A stretch of DNA of 64,000 nucleotides from an uncultured Bacteroidales bacterium (GCA_900318015.1 ONJB01000009.1:23495-87494), one strand, 5' to 3'. Positions 52,664 through 62,592 are shown, counted from the stretch's first letter. The notes: generated by a model from the sequence alone, not told the origin. Numbers and translations: made by a program.

Positions 52664-55600
52664 TCACCATCCTGAAAGCTTCGGCCGGTTCGGGGAAGAC
52701 CTACAACCTGGCCCGTGAATACATCCGCCTGCTCCTCACGAAGAAGGACCCGCAGGCCTACCGCCATATCCTGGCCGTGACCTTTACGAACAAGGCCACC
52801 GACGAGATGAAGCGCCGCATCCTGGACGAACTGTTCGTCCTGTCCACGAAGCCGGACGAATCCCCGTATTTCAAGGACTTCGTCCCGGCGGCCTTCCCGA
52901 CGGCGGAGGCCCTGCAGAAACGCGCTTCCGGGCAGTTGGGCGGCATCCTGCACGACTATTCCTCCTTTGCGGTGTCCACCATCGACAAGTTCTTCCAGCA
53001 GACGCTGCGGGCCTTCTCCCGCGAGATCGGCCAGTTCGCCTCGTACCAGGTGGAACTGGACAAGGCGGCGCTCGTGGAAGAGAGCGTGGACCGCATCCTG
53101 GACGGCCTTACGGAGGATGACCGGGGGCTGCTCGGCTGGCTCACCGAGAACGTGAAGGCCGGCCTGGAAAGCGGCAACCGCTTCAACCTGGAGCCTCCGC
53201 TCAAGGAGATGGCCGTGAACCTTAAGTCCACGGACCACGCGGAAGCCGTCCACCGCTACGGCATCGACGAAGACACCGCCTATGCGAAGGACCATCTGAA
53301 AGAAATCCAGAAAGGCTGCGCCGCCCTGGCCGATGCCTTCGTGAAGGATGTCCGCGCCGCCGCGAAAGCGGTTCTGGACGTGCTGGCCGCTCACGGCGTG
53401 GACCCGGCAGACAGCAACCGCGGCTTCCTGAAAGCCTTGTACGGCTTCCGGGACCTGGGCATGCACGACGCCGTCGTCGCGCCCACGGACTCGTTCCTGG
53501 ACAAGGCCTCCGATTCCTCGAAGTGGTTCGCGAAATCCAAGGACAAGTACCGTGTGGAGCTGGAAGGCAGTCTGGATGGGCCGCTGGGTGCGTTCTGCGC
53601 CCTGTTCGGAGACCGCTACCGCCAGTACCGTACAGCCTGCCTCATCGGCGGCCAGGCCTATACGCTGGGCATCGCCGCCGAACTGCGGAAGGCCTTCGAC
53701 GAGGTGCAGAAGGAGAAGAACGTCCTTTCCATCGACGACTCCAACACCATCTTGAAAGGCATCATCGACGGGTCCGACGCGCCCTTCGTGTATGAGAAGC
53801 TGGGGGTCCGCTTCGAGGACTTCCTCCTGGATGAGTTCCAGGACACGTCCACGGTGCAGTGGGAGAACTTCCGGCCGCTCTTGCTGAACAGCGAGGCCGG
53901 CGGGTTCGACAACCTCGTGGTGGGCGACGTGAAACAGTCCATCTACCGCTGGCGCGGTTCTGACTGGCGCCTGCTCGATTCCGGGGTACGGGCGGATTTC
54001 CGCCTGGGGGAGGAGGCCGAGCAAGTGCTGGACGGGAACTACCGTACCTGCAAGGCCATCGTGGATTTCAACAACACGTTCTTCCCGTACGCGGCGGAGC
54101 AGCTGGACGGCCTCCTGGGCGGGGATGAGATCCGCCGGATCTACCATGACGTGGCGCAGCAGGTGTGCTTCAAGGATCCGGCCGAGGGTTCCGTCGATAT
54201 CCGGTTCCTGGAGGACTACGATGCGGAGATGGACGAGATCGTCGCCTCGGTCCGGAGCGTAGTCGATGCCGGCGGGAAATATGGCGATGTCGCCATCCTC
54301 GTCCGGGGCAACCAGGAAGGTTCCGAAATCGCCGCCCGGCTCGTGTCCGAAGGGATTCCGGTCGTGTCCGACGACTCGCTGTTCGTGAAGTCTTCCGTGA
54401 CCGTCCGGCGGCTCGTGTCCCAGCTCTCCCTCGTCGACGCGCCCGATACGGAGGAGCACGCCTCCGTGGCCGGCTTCCTGGCCCGTTCCATGGACATCCG
54501 GATTCCCGACCACTACCATTCGCTCACGGACCTCGCGGAATCGCTCCTGCGTGACTTGCGGGACGCCGATCCGGAAACCTTCGAGGCGGAAGTTCCTTAT
54601 GTCCAGTCCTTCATGGACCATCTCCTGGACTGGTCCGCCGCCCACGGGAATGACCTGTCGGCCTTCCTTCGGGAGTGGGCGGACGCCGATCCCAAGATCG
54701 CCTCGCCGGAAACCGGCTCCGCTGTCCGCGTGATGACGGTCCACAAGTCCAAGGGCCTGGAGTTCCCTTATGTGATCTTCCCGTTCGCGGAAAAGGTCAC
54801 CCTGTTCAAGGGCTCGTCGTACTGGTGCCGTCCGGAGGTGGACGGGACGCCGCTCGAGGCATTTGCCGACGGCGTCTATCATGTGGAACTGAGCGGTTCC
54901 AGCGAGAGCACGCTGTTCGCGGAAGATTACCACCGCGAGCGGAAGCTCCAGTACATCGACAACATCAATGTCTTCTACGTGGCCCTGACACGGGCGAAGT
55001 ATGGCCTGAAGGTCATCGCGAAAGTGCCGCCGGGAAAGGTGCTCGATTCCGTGCGGAACGGTCAGGCCGCCGACTGGAAGAACCTCTCGCAGATCCTGTA
55101 CGGCTTCGTCGGAACGCTGGATTACCACGCCGGGAAGCTGTATGACTTCGGCGCGATGGAACGGAAGGCAGGGCGCGCCCTGCCGCTTCCGACGGGCTAT
55201 CCCTCCTTCGCGTCCGGCGTCAGCGGCCGCCTGCAGTTCAGCCGTGACGCGGCCGACTACTTCGGCCCGGACGGCCTCGTGGGCCCGGATGCGTCCAACC
55301 GCCTCCGCGGCCTCGTCCTGCACGACATCCTCGCCTCCGTCACGGTGCCCGGCGACCTGCCCCGCGCCGTGGACCGCGCCGTCGCCTCCGGCGAGCTCCC
55401 GCAGGGCGACCGCGACCGCACGCTGGCCTTCCTGGAGGCGGAAATCGCCTCCGTGGCCGACCGCGGCTGGTTCGCGGAAACCGGCGTGGAGGTGCTGAAC
55501 GAGGCGCCCCTGCTGGGCGCGGACGGCGCCGAGGTCCGTCCGGACCGCGTCGTCCTCCGGCCCGACGGCTCCGCCGCCGTCCTTGACTACAAGTTCGGCC

Positions 55601-55731
55601 AGCCCGAGAAGAAGTACGTGGACCAGGTCCGCGGCTACATGGACCTGTACAGGGCGCTGGGACACAGTCCCGTGACGGGTACCCTCTGGTACATCCGCGA
55701 GAACGGGGAGGACGAATTCGTGGAGGTATAA
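52660..55731 (+). CDS. AddA-like UvrD-family helicase-nuclease
   Basis: This 1023-aa partner of the preceding protein has Walker A KASAGSGKT (residues 6-14), the FTNKATDEMKRR motif, Walker B DFLLDEFQDTST, VVGDVKQSIYRWRGS, RVMTVHKSKGLEFPYVIF and FYVALTRAKYGL, a full superfamily 1 helicase set. The C-terminal PD-(D/E)XK domain has PDRVVLRPDGSAAVLDYKFG. It uses ATP to unwind and resect DNA ends before RecA loading and destroys foreign linear DNA. The ATG at 52660 is chosen over a TTG nine bases earlier. As host gene it could also influence Cas9-cut DNA. Confidence 0.92.
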   Translation: MITILKASAGSGKTYNLAREYIRLLLTKKDPQAYRHILAVTFTNKATDEMKRRILDELFVLSTKPDESPYFKDFVPAAFPTAEALQKRASGQLGGILHDYSSFAVSTIDKFFQQTLRAFSREIGQFASYQVELDKAALVEESVDRILDGLTEDDRGLLGWLTENVKAGLESGNRFNLEPPLKEMAVNLKSTDHAEAVHRYGIDEDTAYAKDHLKEIQKGCAALADAFVKDVRAAAKAVLDVLAAHGVDPADSNRGFLKALYGFRDLGMHDAVVAPTDSFLDKASDSSKWFAKSKDKYRVELEGSLDGPLGAFCALFGDRYRQYRTACLIGGQAYTLGIAAELRKAFDEVQKEKNVLSIDDSNTILKGIIDGSDAPFVYEKLGVRFEDFLLDEFQDTSTVQWENFRPLLLNSEAGGFDNLVVGDVKQSIYRWRGSDWRLLDSGVRADFRLGEEAEQVLDGNYRTCKAIVDFNNTFFPYAAEQLDGLLGGDEIRRIYHDVAQQVCFKDPAEGSVDIRFLEDYDAEMDEIVASVRSVVDAGGKYGDVAILVRGNQEGSEIAARLVSEGIPVVSDDSLFVKSSVTVRRLVSQLSLVDAPDTEEHASVAGFLARSMDIRIPDHYHSLTDLAESLLRDLRDADPETFEAEVPYVQSFMDHLLDWSAAHGNDLSAFLREWADADPKIASPETGSAVRVMTVHKSKGLEFPYVIFPFAEKVTLFKGSSYWCRPEVDGTPLEAFADGVYHVELSGSSESTLFAEDYHRERKLQYIDNINVFYVALTRAKYGLKVIAKVPPGKVLDSVRNGQAADWKNLSQILYGFVGTLDYHAGKLYDFGAMERKAGRALPLPTGYPSFASGVSGRLQFSRDAADYFGPDGLVGPDASNRLRGLVLHDILASVTVPGDLPRAVDRAVASGELPQGDRDRTLAFLEAEIASVADRGWFAETGVEVLNEAPLLGADGAEVRPDRVVLRPDGSAAVLDYKFGQPEKKYVDQVRGYMDLYRALGHSPVTGTLWYIRENGEDEFVEV

Positions 55732-55756
55732 GTTTCTTTGTGTGCGGTTTTTTGAT

Positions 55757-55764
55757 TATCTTTG
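55757..55764 (+). promoter_or_regulatory. -7 box TATCTTTG of the DUF4290-ftsK-lolA operon
   Basis: A consensus box directly after addA, 26 bp before the DUF4290 start. TTTG lies 16 bp upstream (55737-55740), slightly closer than usual. Confidence 0.6.
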
Positions 55765-55790
55765 CGTGTTATACGAAAAGTCTGAGAAGA

Positions 55791-56474
55791 ATGGAAGCGA
55801 ACGAGAACACCATCAAGCTGTACTATAATACCGAAGTCGAGAAGCTGGCCATGCCCGAGTATGGGCGGAACGTGCTGAAAATGGTCGAGATCATGAAGGG
55901 CATCGAGGACCGCGCGAAACGGTCGGAGCAGGCCCGCGCCATCGTGAAGGTGATGGAGACGCTGAACCCGCAGGTGCACCAGCAGGAGAACTTCGAGCAG
56001 AAGCTCTGGGACCACCTGTACATGATCGCCGGCTACGACCTGGACATCGACGCCCCCTATCCCGCGCCGCATCCGGAGGTGATCAACAGCCGTCCGGACC
56101 CGATTCCCCTGAACACGAAACCCATCAAGGCGCGCCACTACGGCCGCAATATCGAGAGCATCATCGACCTGATCGCCAGCGAGGCGGACGGGGAGGTGAA
56201 GACCGCGATGATCCGCTCCCTCGCCATCTATATGCGTCAGCAGTACCTGATCTGGAACAAGGACACCGTGGCCGACGAGACCATCTTCGCCGACATCGAG
56301 CGTCTCTCCGGCGGCCGGGTGACGGTCCCCGAAGGCCTGGAGCTCTCCAAGATCGACGCGAACGCCAACTATTCCCGCCCGGGCATGAACATGGGCTTCA
56401 ACCGGAGCGGCGGCAACAATGGCGGCGGCAAGAAGCAGTGGGTCAATTACAAGAAGAACGGCAAGAAGAAATGA
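55791..56474 (+). CDS. DUF4290 family protein
   Basis: This 227-aa cytoplasmic protein is conserved across Bacteroidetes and usually sits beside DNA translocase or cell-division genes. The body is alpha-helical (ENTIKLYYNTEVEKL, PEYGRNVLKMVEIM), and the C-terminal 30 residues are Gly/Asn/Lys-rich and likely disordered. Function is unknown. Its stop overlaps the ftsK start by 4 bp (ATGA at 56471-56474). The start at 55791 avoids the promoter box. Confidence 0.88.
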   Translation: MEANENTIKLYYNTEVEKLAMPEYGRNVLKMVEIMKGIEDRAKRSEQARAIVKVMETLNPQVHQQENFEQKLWDHLYMIAGYDLDIDAPYPAPHPEVINSRPDPIPLNTKPIKARHYGRNIESIIDLIASEADGEVKTAMIRSLAIYMRQQYLIWNKDTVADETIFADIERLSGGRVTVPEGLELSKIDANANYSRPGMNMGFNRSGGNNGGGKKQWVNYKKNGKKK

Positions 56475-58900
56475 AACTGAAACGTCCCTCCGCCTATTGG
56501 GCTGAACTCGACGAGAAGCGGCGGTCCGAATACCGGATCGTCGCAGCCGTCCTGCTGGGTATCTTCACCCTCTTCACCGCCATCGCGGTGGGGTCGTATT
56601 TCTTCACCTGGAAGCAGGATGCCAGCCTCCTGTCGGAACCGGACCTGATGGGGGGCGACGCGGCCGTCTCCAACGCCGGATCCAAGCTCGGCTTCCGATG
56701 GGGCCGCTTCCTCGTCACGCGGAGCTTCGGCCTCGCCGCGCTCGGGCTCGTCGCGTTCCTCGTGGCCTGGACCCTCAGCCGGGCCGTCCCCAAGCTCAAG
56801 ATTTCCCTGGGCAAGTGGTTCGTCTATTCCTTCACGGGCACTTTCCTCGGTTCCTGGCTCCTGGCCCTCGTGAGCCGGCTGGCCGGATGGGAGACCCTGT
56901 TCGGCGGCGGCCTCGGCGGCCGCGCCGGCGCCGCGCTCGTGGACGGCAGCATCGACCTGGTGGGCTTTGTCGTCACGGCCATCGCCCTTCTGGCCCTCAC
57001 CGGCCTGTGGCTCTATTTCCTGACGGGCGGTTTCCAGTCGTTCCCGGGAGAGATTCCCGTTCAGGACGGGAATGACGAACCGGAACCGCTGGCCCGGCAA
57101 CCTCGTAAGCCGGTCTCCGAGCCTGTCGAAGAGCCGGAACCCGACCCCGTTTTCGTCCAGAAACCCGAGCCCAAGCCGGAACCCGTGCGGGTGGCCCAGG
57201 TCTCCACGCCGCGTCCGGAGGAAATCACGCCGGAACCGGCCGTGGAGGCGGAAGGAACCTTTACCGTGGAGACGGACGATACGCTGGACCAGCAGGTCCG
57301 GGAGCCGCTCCCGCGCATCGACAACCGCCTGGATCCCGCCAACGGAGGACTTCCCAAGTACAAGTTCCCGACGCTGGATATCCTGGGCGACTACCTGAGC
57401 GCCCGGCACGAACCTTCGCAGGACGAGTTGAACCGCAACAACAACAAGATCCGGGCGACCCTCGCCAGCTACAAGATTCAGGTCAAGGACGTCACCGCCA
57501 TCGTGGGACCGACCGTCACCCTGTACAAGGTGTATCCGGCCCCGGGCGTGAAGATCGCCTCCATCAAGATGCTGCAGGACGACATCGCCATCTCCCTGAA
57601 CGCCAAGGGCGTGCGCATCGTCACCCTGTCGGATTCCGTGGGCATCGAGGTGGCGAACGACACCCCTTCCATCGTCCCGCTCAAGCAGCTGCTGAACGAT
57701 GACGCGTACCGCAACAGCAAGGCGGAACTCCCCGTCGCCATCGGCTATACCATCTCCCAGAAAGTCAAGGTGTTCGACCTGGCCGATGCCCCGCACCTCC
57801 TGGTGGCCGGTGCCACCAAGCAGGGTAAGTCCGTGGGTCTGAACGTGATCGTGTCCTCGCTCCTGTACGCGAAGCATCCGTCGGAACTCAAGTTCGTCTT
57901 CGTCGACCCGAAGATGGTCGAGTTCTCCGCCTATGCGAAGCTCCTGAGCCATTATCTCGCGGTGCTGCCGAACGCCGCCGACGAGCAGGACGAACGGGAC
58001 CAGGCCATCGTCAAGAACGCCAAGAGCGCGGCCGCCGTCCTCCAGTCCCTGTGCATCGAGATGGATGACCGCTACGCCCTCCTGAACAAGGCGGGGGTGA
58101 ACAACATCAAGCTGTACAACGACAAGTACCGCGACCGCCACCTGCTTCCTACCGAAGGCCATCGTTTCCTGCCCTACATCGTTGTCGTCATCGACGAGTA
58201 CGCGGACCTGACGATGTCCGTGGGCGCCGGTCCCGAGTCCAAGGCCGTCGCCCGGAGCATCACTACCTCCGTCATCCGCCTGGCCCAGAAGGGCCGTGCG
58301 GCGGGCCTGCATGTGATCCTCGCGACCCAGCGTCCGACCGTGGACGTGATCACCGGCCTCATCAAGGCGAACTTCCCGATGCGCATCGCCTTCCGGGTGA
58401 CTTCCCGCATCGACTCCTCCACCATCCTGGACCAGCCCGGCGCCGACAAGCTCATCGGCCGGGGCGACATGCTGCTGTACAGCGGCGTGGAGATGGAGCG
58501 CATCCAGTGCGCCTTCATCGGCAACGATGAGATTGCCGCGCTCACGGATGCCGTCGGAAAACAGATCGGCTATCAGAAATCCTACAATACTCCGTACTAC
58601 CTGCCCGAACCCGCCCCTGAGGAAGGGGACGAAGGCGGTGGCGGCCTGGTGGACATGAAGCAGCTGGACGAGCGCTTCGAGGAGGCTGCGCGCCTCATTG
58701 TCACGAGCCAGCGCGGTTCTACCTCCGACCTCCAGCGTCGGCTTGGCATGGGTTATGCAAAAGCAGGCAGAGTGATGGACCAGCTCGAGGCCGCCGGCAT
58801 CGTGGGACCGCAGAACGGTTCCAAGCCGCGCGAAGTCCTGGTGAAGGACTTCAACGAACTGGACCAGATCCTGAGCCACTTTATGAACGGAGAACCATGA
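56471..58900 (+). CDS. ftsK: DNA translocase FtsK
   Basis: This 809-aa inner-membrane ATPase pumps chromosome ends through the closing septum. Four N-terminal membrane helices lie between about residues 20 and 190, followed by a Pro/Glu-rich linker (about 195-290). The motor has Walker A GATKQGKS (447-454) and Walker B IVVVIDEYADL. The C-terminal winged-helix gamma domain (LIVTSQRGSTSDLQRRLGMGYAKAGRVMD) reads KOPS-like sites. It is coupled to DUF4290 upstream and overlaps the LolA-like gene downstream by 4 bp. Confidence 0.97.
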   Translation: MKLKRPSAYWAELDEKRRSEYRIVAAVLLGIFTLFTAIAVGSYFFTWKQDASLLSEPDLMGGDAAVSNAGSKLGFRWGRFLVTRSFGLAALGLVAFLVAWTLSRAVPKLKISLGKWFVYSFTGTFLGSWLLALVSRLAGWETLFGGGLGGRAGAALVDGSIDLVGFVVTAIALLALTGLWLYFLTGGFQSFPGEIPVQDGNDEPEPLARQPRKPVSEPVEEPEPDPVFVQKPEPKPEPVRVAQVSTPRPEEITPEPAVEAEGTFTVETDDTLDQQVREPLPRIDNRLDPANGGLPKYKFPTLDILGDYLSARHEPSQDELNRNNNKIRATLASYKIQVKDVTAIVGPTVTLYKVYPAPGVKIASIKMLQDDIAISLNAKGVRIVTLSDSVGIEVANDTPSIVPLKQLLNDDAYRNSKAELPVAIGYTISQKVKVFDLADAPHLLVAGATKQGKSVGLNVIVSSLLYAKHPSELKFVFVDPKMVEFSAYAKLLSHYLAVLPNAADEQDERDQAIVKNAKSAAAVLQSLCIEMDDRYALLNKAGVNNIKLYNDKYRDRHLLPTEGHRFLPYIVVVIDEYADLTMSVGAGPESKAVARSITTSVIRLAQKGRAAGLHVILATQRPTVDVITGLIKANFPMRIAFRVTSRIDSSTILDQPGADKLIGRGDMLLYSGVEMERIQCAFIGNDEIAALTDAVGKQIGYQKSYNTPYYLPEPAPEEGDEGGGGLVDMKQLDERFEEAARLIVTSQRGSTSDLQRRLGMGYAKAGRVMDQLEAAGIVGPQNGSKPREVLVKDFNELDQILSHFMNGEP

Positions 58901-59424
58901 AAAGAATCGTCACCGGCCTTGCGGCCATCCTCCTGTCCCTGAGCGCTTTCGCGCAAGGCAGCATTCCCATCCTGGACCGCGTCCCGGGTCACCGGGTCCT
59001 GTTCCACTATACCTACAGCCTCTCCCAGGGTGGCCGGCCGATGACCCAGGTCACCGACGGCGACGTCGTCGTGGAGGACAACGCCTACCTGCTTTCGGGT
59101 CTCGGCCTGGAAGTGCGCAGCGACGGCACCACCCGCTGGAGCCTGGACCGCGCGGCGGAAGAACTCCTCATCGAGACCGTGGAGAAAGAGGACCTTTTCA
59201 CCAATCCCGCCCTCTTCATCAATTCCTACAAGGGCTACATGGACCGGATCCGCGTGAACGGATCCACGGCCAATTCCCTGGACGTCACGCTTGTCCTGGA
59301 CGAGGAGACGTCCGCCCGCTTCGTCCTCAAGAACATCGTCTTCGAGGACAAGCAAGGAAAAAGCGACTTCACGCTGAACGTGAAATCGCTTCCCGATTCG
59401 TATGTGATTACGGATTTACGATAG
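58897..59424 (+). CDS. LolA-like periplasmic lipoprotein carrier
   Basis: This 175-aa exported protein has a signal peptide ending LSLSAFAQ. It has the beta-barrel-like LolA pattern: GDVVVEDNAYLLSGLGLEVRSDG, TRWSLDRAAEELLIE and a C-terminal SLPDSYVITDLR. LolA carries lipoproteins from the inner to the outer membrane. Its ATG overlaps the ftsK stop (ATGA), and ftsK-lolA is a common order in Bacteroidetes. Confidence 0.87.
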   Translation: MKRIVTGLAAILLSLSAFAQGSIPILDRVPGHRVLFHYTYSLSQGGRPMTQVTDGDVVVEDNAYLLSGLGLEVRSDGTTRWSLDRAAEELLIETVEKEDLFTNPALFINSYKGYMDRIRVNGSTANSLDVTLVLDEETSARFVLKNIVFEDKQGKSDFTLNVKSLPDSYVITDLR

Positions 59425-59427
59425 GAA

Positions 59428-60399
59428 TCAGTCGTCGACGTGATTGCGCACGCAGCGTACGGAAAGGGCCAGCGAGCCCTTTTCTGCGTATGTGGTGCGC
59501 ACCTCGTTCTCCTTGACGTGGATGTAGCGGTAGGCGGCCATGCGGGAGTCGTCTTCGGAGACCGAGGCAGTCCAGAAGGCGGCGTAGTCGTAGAGGCGCT
59601 TGTACGTGGGCGTCGTGATGGCCGGGAGCGCATAGCCGGCAGGGATGAGGGCCAGGCTGGTGGTGTTCGTCCGCCCTACGTTGGGCCAGTACTCCCACAT
59701 CTTCTTGCTGTTCAGGTAGGCATCGCACAGCAGGGGAGCGGCTTCGGTGCCCAGGAAGGCCCATTCCTCGTTGGTGGGAAGACGCCAACCCTCGGGGCAG
59801 GCTTCCATGGCCTCGTCCCAGGTGTAATAGCGGCCGAGCGGGTAGGAGGTGACGTCGGCGTTCTCATAGGCGAGGCCTTCGCCGGTCCAGGCGAGGTTGT
59901 TGCGGAACCAGTCCAGCTCGCCGATCTGCACGTAATAATACTCGCTTTCCCCGAGGATTCCGCGGGGGTCGATGATATGGTCGTCCCAGGCTTCGATGCC
60001 GGTGCCGGTCAGGGTCTTGCCCAGGGCGGGGTCGATGATGATGATCGTCTTGGAGCTGGTGCTGCTGTAATACTTGTCATCCGGATCGGAGGCCATGCAG
60101 GTGATGGTGTAGTTGCCCACTTCTTCCACCTTGAGGGTGAACGTGTCCATCGGGTCCGAGTAAGCGTCGCTGTTGACCTTCCATTTGTACTGGAACTTCT
60201 CGACGCCTTCACCCTCGGTGACGAAGGCGCCGTAGGGCTTCAGGACGAAAGTTTCGCCGGGCCGGCCGAAGGTGGCCAGGTCGAAGGCCACGCCGTAGAT
60301 GGAGGGCTTGATCGTGGTCGTTTCCTCGTCTTTCTTGCAGGAGAAGGCGGAGAAGACGGCCAGGAGCAAGGTTGTATAGAGCAGTAAACGTTTCTTCAT
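59428..60399 (-). CDS. FISUMP-domain lipoprotein
   Basis: This 323-aa protein has a lipoprotein signal (AVFSAFSC). A PKD/Ig-like domain (about 35-120, FQYKWKVNSDAYSDP and VGNYTITCMASDPDDKYY) precedes a FISUMP domain (about 150-323) with YYVQIGELDWFRNNLAWTG, YTWDEAMEACPEGWRLPTNEEW and ALSVRCVRN at the end. It is surface-exposed or periplasmic with unknown role; the same C-terminal family occurs in the element's BACON protein. The start at 60399 is set by the signal peptide. It converges on lolA. Confidence 0.85.
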   Translation of the reverse strand: MKKRLLLYTTLLLAVFSAFSCKKDEETTTIKPSIYGVAFDLATFGRPGETFVLKPYGAFVTEGEGVEKFQYKWKVNSDAYSDPMDTFTLKVEEVGNYTITCMASDPDDKYYSSTSSKTIIIIDPALGKTLTGTGIEAWDDHIIDPRGILGESEYYYVQIGELDWFRNNLAWTGEGLAYENADVTSYPLGRYYTWDEAMEACPEGWRLPTNEEWAFLGTEAAPLLCDAYLNSKKMWEYWPNVGRTNTTSLALIPAGYALPAITTPTYKRLYDYAAFWTASVSEDDSRMAAYRYIHVKENEVRTTYAEKGSLALSVRCVRNHVDD

Positions 60400-60444
60400 A
60401 AATGTTTTTGCGTATCCAATCTGCAAATATCGTAATTTTTATCG

Positions 60445-60452
60445 TAATTTTG
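60445..60452 (+). promoter_or_regulatory. -7 box TAATTTTG of the apbE gene
   Basis: A TAnnTTTG match 30 bp before the apbE ATG. On the opposite strand GATATTTG (about 60425-60432) is a near-match for the FISUMP gene. Confidence 0.55.
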
Positions 60453-60482
60453 TGCAACTATCTTGCCGCAACCGTCTTCGAA

Positions 60483-61538
60483 ATGAAAAAAACCGTCCTT
60501 GCCCTCCTGACTGCGCTCATCCTGTCCGCCTGCGCACCGGAAGACCGCTTCATCCAGGTCTCCGGCCACGCCCAGGGCGGGGTGTACTCCGTGAAAGTGA
60601 ACCTGAAAGGCGTTTCCGTGTCGCCGGAGGAGATCCGCGACTCCGTGGACGCCATCCTCGTCCGCGTGGACACGACCCTTTCGGGCTACAACAAGGGCTC
60701 CCTGCTCTCCCGTTTCAACGCCGGGGAGACGATCCGCCCGAACGGGCTGTTCCTGGAGATGTACCGGATCGGGTATGGCTGGTATGAGCGGTCTGGCGGT
60801 GTGCTGGATTTCGCGGCGGGCCCCCTTTTCGACGCCTGGGGATTCGGCTTCAAGTCGGGCGAAATGCCTTCCGACGAGGCCGTCGCGGCCATCAAGGCTT
60901 CTTGCGGGATGGGCCTGCTGAAACCGTTGATGACCCCCCGCGCGGACGGCACCCTGTCGGTGCGTGACGTGCGCCGGGACGGGACGGACGCCCCGGTCGT
61001 GCTGAACTACAATGCCATTGCGCAGGGGTATACCTGCGACCTGGTGGCGGCCTATCTCTATTCCATCGGCGCGAAGGACATGCTCGTGGACATCGGCGAA
61101 ATCTGGTGCGACGGACACAGCCCTTCCGGACGGCCGTGGAACGTGGGCGTGGACCGACCCTATGACCGGCCGGCTGACGGGACCGACACGGTGGGCGCGG
61201 AACTGGATGGTGTCTGGTCTTCTTCCCTCACGCCTGCCGGCATCGTCACATCGGGCAATTACCGGAAATTCTATGTCCGGGACGGCCGCAAGTATGCGCA
61301 TTCCATCGACCCGCGCAGCGGCTATCCCGTGGACCATAACCTTTTGAGCGCCACGGTGGTAAGTCCTGCCGGCGCGGCCGATGCGGACGCCCTCGCGACC
61401 TGGTGCATGGTCGTGGGCCTGGATACCGCCCGCGAGCTGCTTCTGGGCCTGGACGGCACGGAGGGGTATCTGATCTATACTGCGGAGGACGGCGCCATGA
61501 CCGAATGGGCCTCCCCGGGCTTCACATTGACGAAATAA
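60483..61538 (+). CDS. apbE: FAD:protein FMN transferase, ApbE-type lipoprotein
   Basis: This 351-aa enzyme transfers FMN from FAD onto Thr/Ser of proteins such as NqrB/NqrC and RnfG. A lipoprotein signal (LILSAC) places it on the periplasmic side. ApbE landmarks are present: TLSGYNKGSLLSRFN, VLDFAAGPLFDAWGFG, VVLNYNAIAQGYTCDLVA, LVDIGEIWCDG, IDPRSGYPV and the C-terminal ADALATWCMVVG. The start at 60483 gives the signal peptide. Its 3' end overlaps that of comEC on the opposite strand by 17 bp. Confidence 0.93.
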   Translation: MKKTVLALLTALILSACAPEDRFIQVSGHAQGGVYSVKVNLKGVSVSPEEIRDSVDAILVRVDTTLSGYNKGSLLSRFNAGETIRPNGLFLEMYRIGYGWYERSGGVLDFAAGPLFDAWGFGFKSGEMPSDEAVAAIKASCGMGLLKPLMTPRADGTLSVRDVRRDGTDAPVVLNYNAIAQGYTCDLVAAYLYSIGAKDMLVDIGEIWCDGHSPSGRPWNVGVDRPYDRPADGTDTVGAELDGVWSSSLTPAGIVTSGNYRKFYVRDGRKYAHSIDPRSGYPVDHNLLSATVVSPAGAADADALATWCMVVGLDTARELLLGLDGTEGYLIYTAEDGAMTEWASPGFTLTK

Positions 61539-62592
61539 CCTGCAGGATCCAGACCAGGGCCTGGCACAGCCAGTCCGTGGCGCGGATGAGGAGACCGGGA
61601 CAGCTATGGATGCCCCGGAGGATGATCGTTGTCACGGCCGAACCCATCAGGAGGGTGGTCAGGGGCAGGGCGAAGAGGTTCGTGAGGAGGAAGTAGGTCG
61701 GGAAGGTATGGAACCGGAACCAGGCGAGGGGACCGGTGAACACCTGGCAGGAGATGGACAGGGCGGCGGCCTCCCAGATTTTCCGGACCGGGTCGATGCG
61801 GGGGCCCTTCGGGTACCAGCCATCCAGGATGGGGAAGAGCAGGAAAATGCCCGCCATCGCGAGATAGGAGAGCTGAAAGCCCGTCGATGAGATGGCCGAC
61901 GGAGTGAGGACGAGTTGGATGAGCAGGGCCGTGGACAGGATCCGGAGCGGGTCCCGCGGCCGGCAGGCGATGCGGGCGGTCTCGTTCAGGAAGATGAACA
62001 GGAAGGCCCGGACGATGGAAGGGGAGGCTCCGGTCATCAGGGTGAAGAGGCCGGCGGCGAGGACGATGAGCGCGTAACGGACACGGCGGGCGCGCGGGCT
62101 GTTCCCGAGTGGCCAAAGGAGCCGTGACAGGAGGAGGTACAGGATGCCGATGTGGAGTCCCGACAGGGCCAGCAGGTGCGCGCCGCCACTTTCCCGGAAC
62201 ACGCGCACGGTGTCCTGCGAGAGCCCGCTCCGGTCGCCGGTCAGGAGCGCTTTCAGCAGGGGCCCCGTGCCCTCGGAAGGAAAGGGAATGCCGTCGATGA
62301 AAGCCCGCAGCCGTTCCGCCCAGGCCGAGGTCCACCGTTCCAGGAAGGTGACCCTGTCCGCGCCGGGGAATGCATCGGTAAAGGCGCAGAAGGCGCCGAG
62401 CAGCAGGAAGGCCGGGAACAGCAGGTGGCCGCGCTCCGTTTTCAGGACGATGACGACAAGGGAGGCAAGGACGAGGAGGAGGCCGCTGGAGAGGAAAACG
62501 GGGTCCGCGGGAAGGCGCAGAAGAAGGGCCCCGGCCGCGACTCCGGCCGTGAAATGGACTGCCAACGCCTCTATGCCTGCCCGCTCCGCCAT
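61522..62592 (-). CDS. Short ComEC/Rec2-family membrane protein
   Basis: This 356-aa polytopic membrane protein consists of about eight to ten hydrophobic helices. The ComEC competence domain is recognisable: LLKALLTGDRSGLSQDTV, FRESGGAHLLALSGLHIGIL, TGASPSIVRAFLFI and STGFQLSYLAMAGIF. ComEC forms the inner-membrane DNA uptake channel. The N-terminal OB-like part is very short and the C-terminal metallo-beta-lactamase domain of typical 650-800-aa ComEC proteins is absent. Whether this short form supports DNA uptake is unknown. Confidence 0.85.
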   Translation of the reverse strand: MAERAGIEALAVHFTAGVAAGALLLRLPADPVFLSSGLLLVLASLVVIVLKTERGHLLFPAFLLLGAFCAFTDAFPGADRVTFLERWTSAWAERLRAFIDGIPFPSEGTGPLLKALLTGDRSGLSQDTVRVFRESGGAHLLALSGLHIGILYLLLSRLLWPLGNSPRARRVRYALIVLAAGLFTLMTGASPSIVRAFLFIFLNETARIACRPRDPLRILSTALLIQLVLTPSAISSTGFQLSYLAMAGIFLLFPILDGWYPKGPRIDPVRKIWEAAALSISCQVFTGPLAWFRFHTFPTYFLLTNLFALPLTTLLMGSAVTTIILRGIHSCPGLLIRATDWLCQALVWILQVISSM

